NCBI GenBank assembly: GCA_946631075.1
Contig: CAMOZS010000032.1
Coordinates: 1 to 12,663 of the forward strand
Source of the DNA: an uncultured Bacillota bacterium
Lineage (GTDB): Bacteria; Bacillota; Clostridia; Peptostreptococcales; Anaerovoracaceae
Length of the DNA stretch: 12,663 nt
Direction: 5' to 3'
This document shows positions 1-6,448 of this stretch, one piece after another (the stretch's first letter is position 1; each line of letters starts with the position of its first letter). A model generated the notes under the pieces. That model was not told the DNA's origin. It saw only the letters and a list, made by a program, of their open reading frames with translations, and searched no databases. Position numbers and translations under genes: made by a program.

Positions 1-231
1 GAACCGTCCAGCTACGGGGTCGCCAGCTCCGTTCTGGCCACCATGCGGACCCTGGGCCAGACCAGCGGCATCGCCATCACCACCATCGTAGTCAATGCCC
101 TTCTGGGAAACCTGACCCTGCAGCAGGCCTCTTCCGGCCAGTTCGAATCCGCCATGCACCTTTCCTTCTGGATCTTCACCGCCATCTGCCTCTGCGGCAT
201 GGTCATGTCCCTCAAGCGAAAGGACACCTGA
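1..231 (+). CDS. MFS transporter, C-terminal fragment (DHA2/EmrB-QacA-like), 5' end outside window
   Basis: Frame 1 is open from the first base to a TGA at 229-231, giving 76 residues with no start in view. The peptide begins EPSSYGVASSVLATMRTLGQ and continues with TSGIAI, a pattern typical of the last third of 14-TM drug:proton antiporters of the DHA2 group (small residues plus the R-x-L-G-x-x-x-G signature). Two hydrophobic stretches follow, the last around HLSFWIFTAICLCGMVM, and the protein ends in a basic tail (SLKRKDT), as expected for a cytoplasmic C-terminus. The ATG at 43 lies inside the conserved helix and is not the start. The gene converges on the ATPase gene with only 3 bp between stop codons and no terminator between them. 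Substrate cannot be told. Confidence 0.8.
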   Translation, partial: EPSSYGVASSVLATMRTLGQTSGIAITTIVVNALLGNLTLQQASSGQFESAMHLSFWIFTAICLCGMVMSLKRKDT

Positions 232-234
232 CCC

Positions 235-978
235 CTACTGCTCCAGCAGATGCATGATCTGTCTCTTGTATTCCATGAACTCGTCGGTCAGGTCGTATTC
301 CTGTCTTTCGCCCCGGGGGGTCCTGATCCTGATCTCGGTCCGGATCTGGCCCGGCGCGCCGGTCATGATGTAGATCCGGTCGGACAGGAGGATGGCCTCA
401 TTGATGTCATGGGTGATGAATACCGTCGTCAGCCGGATCTTCTCCATCACGTCCAGATACCAGCGGTGGATCTTCCCCTTGGTGATGGTGTCCAGGGCCG
501 AGAAGGGCTCATCCAGCAAGGCCACGTTATCCGAGAACAGGTAGGTCCTGAGCAGGGCCGCCCGCTGCCTCATGCCGCCGGAAAGCTGTTTGGGATACAG
601 TTTCTCCGTTCCGCCGAGACCGAACTCATCGAAATGCTCTGCCGCCCTCTCCCTGGCCCGCCTGGCGGGCATGCCCCGGATGATCAGGGGCAGGGCCACA
701 TTGTCCACGATGGTCTTGTAGGGAAAGAGCAGGTCCTTCTGGAGCATGTAGCTGATCCGTCCGGTGGTTCCCGTGATGTCCTCCCCGTCCAGGATGACCT
801 GGCCTGCTGTGGGCCGATAGATCCCGGAGATGCAGTTGAACAAAGTGGTCTTGCCGCTTCCGGAGACCCCTAGCAGGCTGACCAGTTCCCCCTGGTCCAC
901 AGCGATGGAGATGCCCTCGATGATTTTCCTGTCACCGAAGCTCATGGATATGTCGCGTGTTTCCAGTTTGTGGGTCAT
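235..978 (-). CDS. thiZ: ABC transporter ATP-binding protein, ThiZ/SsuB/TauB-like
   Basis: A 247-residue nucleotide-binding subunit that would power import with the ThiX-like permease. Visible motifs: Walker A GVSGSGKTT (37-45), Q-loop Q80 in YMLQKDLLFP, ABC signature LSGGMRQR (132-139), Walker B VALLDEP (152-158), D-loop SALD (160-163) and switch histidine H190 in FITHD. The YMLQKDLL Q-loop is characteristic of the nitrate/taurine/pyrimidine-type ATPase group. An ATG further upstream at 1056 would lie inside the preceding gene and adds 26 residues foreign to the family; the ATG at 978, one base after that gene's TAA, puts the conserved LETRDISMSFG strand at the N-terminus. The SD is weak (GGA), so translational coupling to the upstream gene is likely. 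Last gene of the riboswitch-controlled operon. Family is certain; the thi assignment rests on context. Confidence 0.92.
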   Translation of the reverse strand: MTHKLETRDISMSFGDRKIIEGISIAVDQGELVSLLGVSGSGKTTLFNCISGIYRPTAGQVILDGEDITGTTGRISYMLQKDLLFPYKTIVDNVALPLIIRGMPARRARERAAEHFDEFGLGGTEKLYPKQLSGGMRQRAALLRTYLFSDNVALLDEPFSALDTITKGKIHRWYLDVMEKIRLTTVFITHDINEAILLSDRIYIMTGAPGQIRTEIRIRTPRGERQEYDLTDEFMEYKRQIMHLLEQ

Positions 979-979
979 C

Positions 980-2002
980 TTATTCCGCTGCCGGCAGATA
1001 ATCGTTGGAGAAACCCCAGTCCATCTGGATCTCGTCCTCTGCCAGTCCCTTTTCATTGATAAAGCGGAAGAATCTGTTCCAGCGGTCCGCGTCGATCAGG
1101 CCCCACTGGTCGGCGTCAGAGATGTACTCATCCGCCAGATACTTCTGGCTTGCCAGAGCCAGGTCCGCGTCCACCTCCGGATTGGCCTTGACCAGGATGT
1201 CAGCCGCTTCCTCCGGGTTCTGAGCCGCGTATTCGTAGCCCTTGCTGACGGCCGCCAGGAAAGCCTTGGCCGTATCCGGGTCAGACTCCAGGAAGTCATC
1301 GTTGGCGATGATCACCGGCGAATAATAGTCGAAGGCTTCATCGATGTCCTTGAAGGCGAAATAGTCGACCGGGAAATCCTGGACCTCGGCGTTGACGCCG
1401 GCCCATCCGTAGTAGACCCAGATGCTGTCCACCTGGCCCGCCTTGAGAGCGGATACCTCGTCATCGATGGTCTCGGGGATCATCTCCACCTTATCGAAAT
1501 CGCCCCCGTCCTCTTCAACGCATTCCTTCAGGATCGCCTGCTCGATGGGCAGTTCCCATGTGGCGTAGGACTTGCCTTCCAGACCCTTGGGGCTGGTGAT
1601 GCCGTTTCCCTTGGCGGACATGATGCCGGAAAGGTTGTGCTGGAGGATGGCCGCGACGGCTGTGATGGGGATGGCCTTCTCACTGCCGGTCAGAGCCGGG
1701 ACCATGTAATCCTGGAAGGACACGCCGAACTGGGCCTGGCCGGAACCGACCATGGTCTCCGCCCCGTCATCAGGCGGCTGTACGACTTCCACTTCCAGCC
1801 CCGCTTCATCAAAATAGCCCAGCTCCTGAGCCACATATACGCCGGTATGGTTGGTGTTGGGCGTCCAGTCGAGGACGAAGGTGATCTTGGTCTTGTCCGC
1901 TCCTGCGCTATCGCTGTCGGCCGACTGATCCGATCCGCAGCCCGCCATGCAAAGGCTGGCCATGACCAGGCAGACCAGAGCTGCCAGTAATTTTTTCTTC
2001 AT
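980..2002 (-). CDS. thiY: ABC transporter substrate-binding lipoprotein, ThiY/NMT1-THI5-like
   Basis: A 340-residue extracytoplasmic binding protein. Residues 1-22 are a lipoprotein signal (MKKK, hydrophobic core, lipobox MAGC with the acylated Cys at 22), followed by a Ser/Asp-rich tether. The mature domain opens with ITFVLDWTPNTNHTGVYVA, in which WTPNTNH (46-52) is the hallmark of the NMT1/THI5-like family that binds pyrimidine precursors of thiamine (ThiY binds N-formyl-4-amino-5-aminomethyl-2-methylpyrimidine in Bacillus halodurans). GYFDEAGLEVEVV and the VGSGQAQFGVS segment also fit the family. ATG at 2002 is preceded by an AGG-type SD; the gap to the permease stop is 29 bp. Ligand is inferred from the family and from the TPP riboswitch upstream; a related pyrimidine is possible. 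Confidence 0.93.
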   Translation of the reverse strand: MKKKLLAALVCLVMASLCMAGCGSDQSADSDSAGADKTKITFVLDWTPNTNHTGVYVAQELGYFDEAGLEVEVVQPPDDGAETMVGSGQAQFGVSFQDYMVPALTGSEKAIPITAVAAILQHNLSGIMSAKGNGITSPKGLEGKSYATWELPIEQAILKECVEEDGGDFDKVEMIPETIDDEVSALKAGQVDSIWVYYGWAGVNAEVQDFPVDYFAFKDIDEAFDYYSPVIIANDDFLESDPDTAKAFLAAVSKGYEYAAQNPEEAADILVKANPEVDADLALASQKYLADEYISDADQWGLIDADRWNRFFRFINEKGLAEDEIQMDWGFSNDYLPAAE

Positions 2003-2031
2003 TTGTTCTTACCTGCTTTCTCTATACTTTG

Positions 2032-2829
2032 TTAGCTGTCCTCTGTCTCTCCTCCGGCTGCTTCCGGTTCCTCCCTCTCCCAGGGCATGCATTTCTTCTG
2101 CAGGGCGTTCACCAGCCAGATCAGAAGAAGGCTGATGATGGAGATGAGGAAGATGACAGCGAACATCTTGTCATAGGCGAATGATTTTTTGACCCGGGTC
2201 ATATATACGCCCAGTCCGGCAAAGCCTCCCAGCCACTCGGCCAGGACCGCGCCGACCACCGCGTAGGCCACGGTGATCCGCAGGCCCGAAAAGAAGTTGG
2301 GCAGGGCGCTGGGAAACTTGAGGTGGCGGAAGATCTGCCAGCGGCTGGCTCCCATGGACCTCATCAGGTTGACCCCGTCCCTGTCCACATTCCGGAAGCC
2401 GTCCAGCATTCCGATGGCGATGGGAAAAAAGGTGATCAGCACGATCAGGATGATCTTGGGGGTCATCTTGTATCCGAACCAGAGCACCAGCAGAGGCGCG
2501 ATGGCGACCGCCGGGATGGTCTGGGTCAGGACGATCAGCGGATACATGGCCTTGTAGGCCGGCTCCCACCGGTCCATCAGGCAGGCCGCCAGAAATCCTA
2601 TGGTTATCCCTGTGACCGTACCGACCAGGGTTTCCGCCAGAGTCACCCTGGAGTGGTACATGAGCAGTCCGAAATCATGGACGAAGGCCTTCACCGTTTC
2701 CGCGGGCGAAGGCAGCATGAAATTGGGCACGATCTCAAACAGGGACAGACCCTCCCAGATGGCCAGGATGGCCAGGACGGATATGACCGGGTAAAGATTA
2801 TTCGTGGTATTTTCCGATTTTCTTTTCAA
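2032..2829 (-). CDS. thiX: ABC transporter permease, ThiX/SsuC-like
   Basis: A 265-residue inner-membrane subunit with about six hydrophobic segments. Residues 15-30 form the first helix (VISVLAILAIWEGLSL), followed by the family-typical P-[NS]-x-x-LPSP motif (PNFMLPSPAETV). The cytoplasmic loop that docks to the ATPase carries the EAA-like sequence MRSMGASRWQIFRHLKFPSALP. The start is a TTG at 2829, with GAGG about 9 bases upstream; no ATG or GTG nearby keeps the first helix. It overlaps the 3' end of the thiamine-binding-protein gene by 32 bp, so the two are likely translationally coupled. The C-terminus is acidic (EREEPEAAGGETEDS) and probably cytoplasmic. Pairs with the downstream ThiY- and ThiZ-like genes as one importer. 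Confidence 0.92.
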   Translation of the reverse strand: MKRKSENTTNNLYPVISVLAILAIWEGLSLFEIVPNFMLPSPAETVKAFVHDFGLLMYHSRVTLAETLVGTVTGITIGFLAACLMDRWEPAYKAMYPLIVLTQTIPAVAIAPLLVLWFGYKMTPKIILIVLITFFPIAIGMLDGFRNVDRDGVNLMRSMGASRWQIFRHLKFPSALPNFFSGLRITVAYAVVGAVLAEWLGGFAGLGVYMTRVKKSFAYDKMFAVIFLISIISLLLIWLVNALQKKCMPWEREEPEAAGGETEDS

Positions 2830-3094
2830 TGCTCAGGACCTCGCCTTCCGGCTTGTAACTGATCTTGACATAGGCCGCGACAGACGGTGCTCCCGCTCTG
2901 ATGGCGATGTGCTGGCATTCCTTGACGATGTCCATCAGCTCATCATAGGGACCCTCGATGGTGGTCTCAAAGGGGCCTACATAATAGTTGTACCCCTGGC
3001 CGGCGATATAGTCGATGACCTCATCGACGATCCGGCACAGTTCCTCATCATCGGGTGCCTGTGGCAGTGACTGGATGGCTACACTTGCTTCCAT
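2798..3094 (-). CDS. Thiamine-binding protein, MTH1187/YkoF-like (DUF77 family)
   Basis: A 98-residue soluble protein beginning MEASVAIQSLPQ. The pattern (beta-strand AVAIQSLP, then VIDYIAGQGYNYYVGPFETTIEG, then ECQHIAIRAGAPSVAAYVKISYKP) matches the small ferredoxin-like-fold family that includes MTH1187 and the YkoF repeat; YkoF binds thiamine in Bacillus subtilis. No signal peptide, so cytoplasmic. The reading frame continues 37 codons further upstream to an ATG at 3205, but those codons run back through the intrinsic terminator into the TPP aptamer; the ATG at 3094, with AAGGAG about 11 bases upstream, is the right start. First gene of the operon, directly behind the riboswitch. Its exact role beside ThiXYZ (ligand buffering or assisting uptake) is not established. 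Confidence 0.88.
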   Translation of the reverse strand: MEASVAIQSLPQAPDDEELCRIVDEVIDYIAGQGYNYYVGPFETTIEGPYDELMDIVKECQHIAIRAGAPSVAAYVKISYKPEGEVLSIEKKIGKYHE

Positions 3095-3137
3095 TGCTTT
3101 TTCTTCTCCTTTCTGCGCTCCGGCCGGGTCTTCCGGC

Positions 3138-3170
3138 AAAACAAAAGCGCTCACACGAAAAGGAGCGCTT
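3138..3170 (-). terminator. Riboswitch-controlled intrinsic terminator in the thi leader
   Basis: On the minus strand a perfect 8-bp stem AAGCGCTC/GAGCGCTT (arms 3170-3163 and 3152-3145) with a 10-nt loop is followed directly by the U-rich run TTTTGTTTT. It sits between the TPP aptamer (ending about 3187) and the first gene's ribosome site (about 3110), the normal place for a transcriptional attenuator. Expected behaviour: TPP bound, terminator forms, genes off. The antiterminator pairing was not worked out. Confidence 0.88.
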
Positions 3171-3186
3171 GAGATCTTTCTTATTC

Positions 3187-3268
3187 CGCTTCCCTGCGCC
3201 GGCATTATCCGGATCAGGTAATGAGGGTCTCCGACGGATCGGACTCTCAGCTTTCGCTCCCCTGGCTT
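3187..3268 (-). promoter_or_regulatory. TPP riboswitch (THI element)
   Basis: Minus-strand RNA contains the near-invariant THI-box parts in order: GGGGAGC then GCTGAGAG (about 3263-3245), the spacer stem ending GACCCT, and then TACCTGATCCGGATAATGCC followed by GGCGCAGGGAA. CTGAGA binds the pyrimidine part and the GATAATGCC region the pyrophosphate arm in known TPP aptamers. The terminal stem pairs the CAGGGG and CAGGGAA ends imperfectly. It lies immediately downstream of a promoter and upstream of a terminator and a thiamine-type uptake operon, so both motif and context agree. Confidence 0.96.
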
Positions 3269-3283
3269 ATATTTTTCATATGG

Positions 3284-3312
3284 ATTGTACCACTGTCAGC
3301 TCATAAAGGCAA
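3284..3312 (-). promoter_or_regulatory. Sigma-A-like promoter of the thi operon
   Basis: Minus strand: -35 TTGCCT (3312-3307), 17-bp spacer, -10 TACAAT (3289-3284). Transcription would start near 3277, just before the TPP aptamer. The -35 box lies 11 bp beyond the stop codon of the nitroreductase gene and no terminator separates them, so read-through from the upstream operon would also pass through the riboswitch. Confidence 0.75.
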
Positions 3313-3323
3313 GAGACTTCGGA

Positions 3324-3842
3324 TCAGTCCCGGTGGACCTTTTCCCACAAAAGGCCGTCCAGATCATATGCCTCCCTCTGCTCATCCGGCATGCCCAGGG
3401 CCAGGATGCCCACGATCCGGATGGGCAGGTCCAGTCCCAGGATCCGGCGGACGTTATCCTCCGCGTCGCCTCCCTCCTGATCCTTCCTCATCCTCATCTG
3501 GACCCAGCAGCTTCCCACTCCCTGTGAAGAGGCCATCAGGTCCATGTAGGCCAGGGCGATGGAGCTGTCCTCGATCCAGGCATCCGAAAGGTCGCTGTCC
3601 GCGGTGACGGCGATGGCTGCCCTGGCTCCTGCCAGCAGACTTGATCCGTGCCACTTGGCCCGGGAAAGCTGGTCCAGCTTCCGGGGATCGCGGACCACAT
3701 AGTACTCCCAGGGCCGCTTGTTCCTGCTGGTGGGCGCAAGAAGGCCGGCCTGGAGGATCCGTTCCATTTTTTTCTCAGGGATCTCTTCACCAGTGTACTT
3801 CCTGATGCTCCGTCTGCTGCGCATGATGTCCAGTAATTCCAT
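3324..3842 (-). CDS. Nitroreductase family protein (FMN-dependent oxidoreductase)
   Basis: A 172-residue protein of the nitroreductase fold, predicted to bind FMN and use NAD(P)H to reduce nitroaromatics, quinones or other electron-poor substrates. The N-terminus MELLDIMRSRRSIRKYTGEE gives the FMN-phosphate motif (R10, R11, S12), followed by AGLLAPTSRNKRPWEYYVV (P37, S39), the second flavin-contact stretch. DLMASSQGVGSCWVQ and the C-terminal ILALGMPDE strand are also family features. It is compact, at the short end for the family. The ATG at 3842 has AGGA just upstream. It follows dinB by 25 bp and is probably the last gene of that cluster. Physiological substrate unknown. Confidence 0.9.
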   Translation of the reverse strand: MELLDIMRSRRSIRKYTGEEIPEKKMERILQAGLLAPTSRNKRPWEYYVVRDPRKLDQLSRAKWHGSSLLAGARAAIAVTADSDLSDAWIEDSSIALAYMDLMASSQGVGSCWVQMRMRKDQEGGDAEDNVRRILGLDLPIRIVGILALGMPDEQREAYDLDGLLWEKVHRD

Positions 3843-3867
3843 TTTTCCTGTTCCTTTCTTATCCCGA

Positions 3868-5091
3868 TCAGGTCCTCTTCCGGTATTTCCTCATGTATTC
3901 GATGGTCCTGTGGAGGGTGTCCGTCTGATAGATCTGGTCCAGATGCCCGGCGAAATCCAGGCCGTAGCGGTCTCCCATCTCCTCCAGGAGCATCCCAAGT
4001 TCCTCTTCCTGCCTCTGCTCCCTGTCATCCAGAAGATCCTCCATGCTGATCTGCCGCTCGATCTCTGTGGACAGGTCATAGATCCCGGCTCCAATCAGCC
4101 TCACCGGTCCCTTGTCGACGTGCTCCAGCAGATGCTCCGCCTCCCGATAGATGCTCAGAGCGCTGTCTGAGCGCAGCTGATTTCTGGACCGGGTGATCCC
4201 CCGCATGTCCGAATAGGTCAGCTTCAGGGTCACCCCGTTTCCGTGCAGCCTGTGCCTTCTTGCCCGGTGCTCCACACACAGGGCCAGGAGCAGGAGCACG
4301 TCCTTAAGGAGCACGGGGTCTTCCACATCCTCCTGGAAAGTGACCTCCCGGCTGATGGACTTGGCGTCCTGGGGCCTGTAGGGGGTGACCCTCCGGTCAT
4401 CCTCTCCCCGGGCCAGGCGGCTGATCCACCGCCCCTGTTTGCCCAAAAGCCGTTCTACGGTCTCCCGGTTGTCCCGGATATCGCGCACCGTCCGGATCCC
4501 GACCGCGTACAGCTTCTCCGCGGTCATGGCTCCTACGGTATAGAGCACCCGCACGTCCCGGTCGATGATCAGATCGACGAAGTCCTCCGCCGTAGGGATC
4601 TCGAAATATCCGTCCGGTTTTTTCTCCTCGCTGGCGGTCTTGGCCGCTGTCTTGGAATAGGCCACACCGATGGAGCAGGTAAGTCCCAGTTCCTTCCTGG
4701 TCCGCTCCTTGATGGTGTGTGCTATCCTCCGGGCCCCCTCCAGGTTTTGTGCCTGCAAGGTGACGTCCAGATAGGCCTCGTCCAGAGCGATAGCCTCCAG
4801 GGCCGAAGCGTAGGAATTCCAGATCTGATGGAGCTGTCCCGACACAGACTTGTATTTCTCGAAGTTGGGGTGCATGTAGATCCCGCCCGGGCAAAGTCTG
4901 TAGGCTTCCTTGATGTTCATGGCGGAATGGATGCCGTACCTGCGGGCCTCGTAGCTGCAGGTGGCGACCACCCCCCGCTCACCCGGAAGAGCTCCGATGA
5001 TCAGAGGCTTTCCCCGAAGGCCGGGGTCATCTCTCACTTCTACCGACGCGTAAAAGGCGTCCATATCTACGTGAATGATGATCTGGTCCAT
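3868..5091 (-). CDS. dinB: DNA polymerase IV (Y-family, translesion synthesis)
   Basis: A 407-residue Y-family polymerase, normal length for DinB. The palm begins IIIHVDMDAFYASVEV with metal-binding D9 and the steric-gate F13-Y14 pair; SYEARRYGI (47-55) is the nucleotide-contact motif; ALDEAYLDVT carries the catalytic D104-E105. A helix-hairpin-helix segment (VGAMTAEKLYAVGIRTVRDI) leads to the thumb, and the little-finger domain follows to about residue 345. RQISMEDL (346-353) stands where many Firmicutes DinB proteins carry a clamp-binding QLSLF-type motif, but it is degenerate. ATG at 5091, 6 bp after the upstream stop; the SD is weak, so coupling is likely. No SOS box was recognised near the presumed cluster promoter. 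Makes bypass synthesis across DNA damage possible. Confidence 0.96.
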   Translation of the reverse strand: MDQIIIHVDMDAFYASVEVRDDPGLRGKPLIIGALPGERGVVATCSYEARRYGIHSAMNIKEAYRLCPGGIYMHPNFEKYKSVSGQLHQIWNSYASALEAIALDEAYLDVTLQAQNLEGARRIAHTIKERTRKELGLTCSIGVAYSKTAAKTASEEKKPDGYFEIPTAEDFVDLIIDRDVRVLYTVGAMTAEKLYAVGIRTVRDIRDNRETVERLLGKQGRWISRLARGEDDRRVTPYRPQDAKSISREVTFQEDVEDPVLLKDVLLLLALCVEHRARRHRLHGNGVTLKLTYSDMRGITRSRNQLRSDSALSIYREAEHLLEHVDKGPVRLIGAGIYDLSTEIERQISMEDLLDDREQRQEEELGMLLEEMGDRYGLDFAGHLDQIYQTDTLHRTIEYMRKYRKRT

Positions 5092-5097
5092 TTTCTT

Positions 5098-5907
5098 TTA
5101 GTTTGCTGACTGTGTGTAGGCGTCCGTGATCAGCTGGGCCTGCTCCTGATAGACATTCATCAGTTTCATGGACCACTCCTCGTAAACATCGTAAGCGTCT
5201 CCGCTGGCGTACATGATCTCCGCCATCTTCTCGACCCCTTCATTGCTGGTCTCGGCAAGCAGGGAGATCTTGTCGTTGCTCAGTTCAGCCTTTTCTTCGA
5301 CCGTGGAAAGGCTGGCTGCTTCCTTGGTATATTCCTCCGCCAGTTTGGGGGCTTCTTCCTTCATCCTGGCTGTGTACTCTTCATAGACGCTCTCGTAGGA
5401 CGCGCCCGGATCGGCATCCGATGATTCATAATCGGGGATGTCCTGGTCTGCCTCCTCAGTGACGGCGGAACCCGAATCCGCTGCTTCCCCGCTGTCCCCG
5501 TCCTTGCCTCCTCCGATGAAGAGGAAGAGGGCGATCAGGACCACCAGGACCACAGCGCCGATAATGATGAAAAGCTTCTTTCTGCTTTTTTTCGGCGCTT
5601 CCTCTTCGGGCCCCTCGGCCGGCTCCGGTTCGGGTTCGGCCGCCGGTACGGCCATTGGTTCAGGTTCGGCCACCGATTCCGATTCAGTTTCCGCAGCCTT
5701 TTTCATATAAGGCAGGATGGCTCCCAGCTCCTCGGGCGGATAGGGCATGGCGAACTGGCGTCCGGAATACTCAAAGATAAAGGCCGGATCCTGGCCGCCC
5801 CGATGCCGGATGTTGCTGATCTGCCTGTAGTCGATTACCTTATCATTGAGGATCAGACAGTCCTCCTTAAAGCAGTATCTGATCCCCCTGTAGTTTGTTT
5901 CGTACAT
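5098..5907 (-). CDS. Single-pass membrane protein of unknown function
   Basis: I do not recognise the family. The 269-residue protein has an N-terminal cytosolic domain (1-70; MYETNYRGIRYCFKEDCLIL, rich in beta-strand, PH-like in feel but unproven), a Pro/Glu linker (73-104, with AEPEPMAVP and EPEPEP), a basic KKSRKK stop, one transmembrane helix (about 112-131), a Gly/Asp/Ser spacer and an acidic, helical extracellular domain (171-269) rich in Glu, Tyr and Ala. By the positive-inside rule the C-terminus is outside. No signal peptide and few cysteines (only C12 and C17). ATG at 5907 has a good SD (AGGAG, 7 bases away). It sits between the CGGC-domain gene (26 bp) and dinB (6 bp), so it is cotranscribed with both; no functional link to dinB is evident. 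Confidence 0.85.
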   Translation of the reverse strand: MYETNYRGIRYCFKEDCLILNDKVIDYRQISNIRHRGGQDPAFIFEYSGRQFAMPYPPEELGAILPYMKKAAETESESVAEPEPMAVPAAEPEPEPAEGPEEEAPKKSRKKLFIIIGAVVLVVLIALFLFIGGGKDGDSGEAADSGSAVTEEADQDIPDYESSDADPGASYESVYEEYTARMKEEAPKLAEEYTKEAASLSTVEEKAELSNDKISLLAETSNEGVEKMAEIMYASGDAYDVYEEWSMKLMNVYQEQAQLITDAYTQSAN

Positions 5908-5933
5908 AAAACGCTCCTGACCTTGTCCCTGTC

Positions 5934-6371
5934 CTATTCGAATGACACCTCTTCATAGGTCTTATACTTGCCCCGCTTGCGCAGCTCCTCCGTAACAGCG
6001 CTTTTGAAGGTGCCCTCGTGGATGTTCTCGAATCCGTTCTTTCGGATGATGCTCTTCATGTAGTCCACGTGGGGGCAGCGGTCATGGTGACGGTTCTCGG
6101 TCACGATGCAGCTGGCAAGGTGGATGGCCACTTCGGATTTCTTGATGTCGGTCTTGACATGCAGCTTCTTGCCGAAATGCTCCAGCTGGGCGGCCACACC
6201 GGTGCCGCAGCATCCGCCGCAGGTCGTCGTAAGGAATTTCGTTCCCTCCGGATATCCGCCGAAGGCGTCCCTGCGCTCAAAGAAGGCGTTGGAGCAGGCG
6301 AAGCCGGAGCACCGTTTTTTTGAATGCTCGCACTGGATTGCAATGACGTATCTGATCTTACTCTTATCCAT
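5934..6371 (-). CDS. CGGC domain-containing protein (putative metal-binding)
   Basis: A 145-residue soluble protein. The defining TTTCGGCCGTGV motif lies at 48-59 (C51, C54, C55), with further conserved-looking cysteines and histidines: C14, C21, C26 near the N-terminus, then HLASCIVTENRHHDRCPHVDYMKSII. This Cys/His arrangement fits the CGGC family, small prokaryotic proteins thought to bind metal, with no established function. No signal peptide. ATG at 6371 has an excellent ribosome site (TAGGAGG, about 8 bases upstream), consistent with being the first gene of the CGGC, membrane protein, dinB, nitroreductase cluster. A role in metal or redox stress would suit the nitroreductase neighbour but is conjecture. 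Confidence 0.88.
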   Translation of the reverse strand: MDKSKIRYVIAIQCEHSKKRCSGFACSNAFFERRDAFGGYPEGTKFLTTTCGGCCGTGVAAQLEHFGKKLHVKTDIKKSEVAIHLASCIVTENRHHDRCPHVDYMKSIIRKNGFENIHEGTFKSAVTEELRKRGKYKTYEEVSFE

Positions 6372-6419
6372 GTTATGATCCTCCTACAGCTGTTTTTTTA
6401 CTTACTGATCTCAGCTTTT

Positions 6420-6448
6420 ATTATACCGTAAACCGGTCTCCTTTAATA
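6420..6448 (-). promoter_or_regulatory. Possible promoter of the CGGC-dinB cluster
   Basis: Minus strand has a consensus -10 TATAAT (6425-6420), giving a start near 6413 and a leader of about 40 nt before the CGGC gene. The -35 region (TATTAA at 17 bp spacing) is poor and overlaps the end of the L,D-transpeptidase gene. No convincing terminator separates the two genes, so read-through from the transpeptidase operon is also possible. Confidence 0.4.

Noticed and set aside
979..1056. N-terminal extension of the ThiZ-like ATPase from an ATG at 1056
   Set aside because: It lies within the ThiY-like gene and adds residues not expected in the family.
830..1990. Open frame of 386 codons on the plus strand
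   Set aside because: Antisense to the ThiY- and ThiZ-like genes, which have clear family motifs; the peptide has none.
3095..3205. N-terminal extension of the thiamine-binding protein from an ATG at 3205
   Set aside because: These codons run through the intrinsic terminator and into the TPP aptamer, and the family starts at the ATG at 3094, which has its own SD.
6372..6442. Terminator between the L,D-transpeptidase and CGGC genes
   Set aside because: Only 4-5 bp stems (ACCG/CGGT, CTGA/TCAG) without a following U-run on the minus strand.
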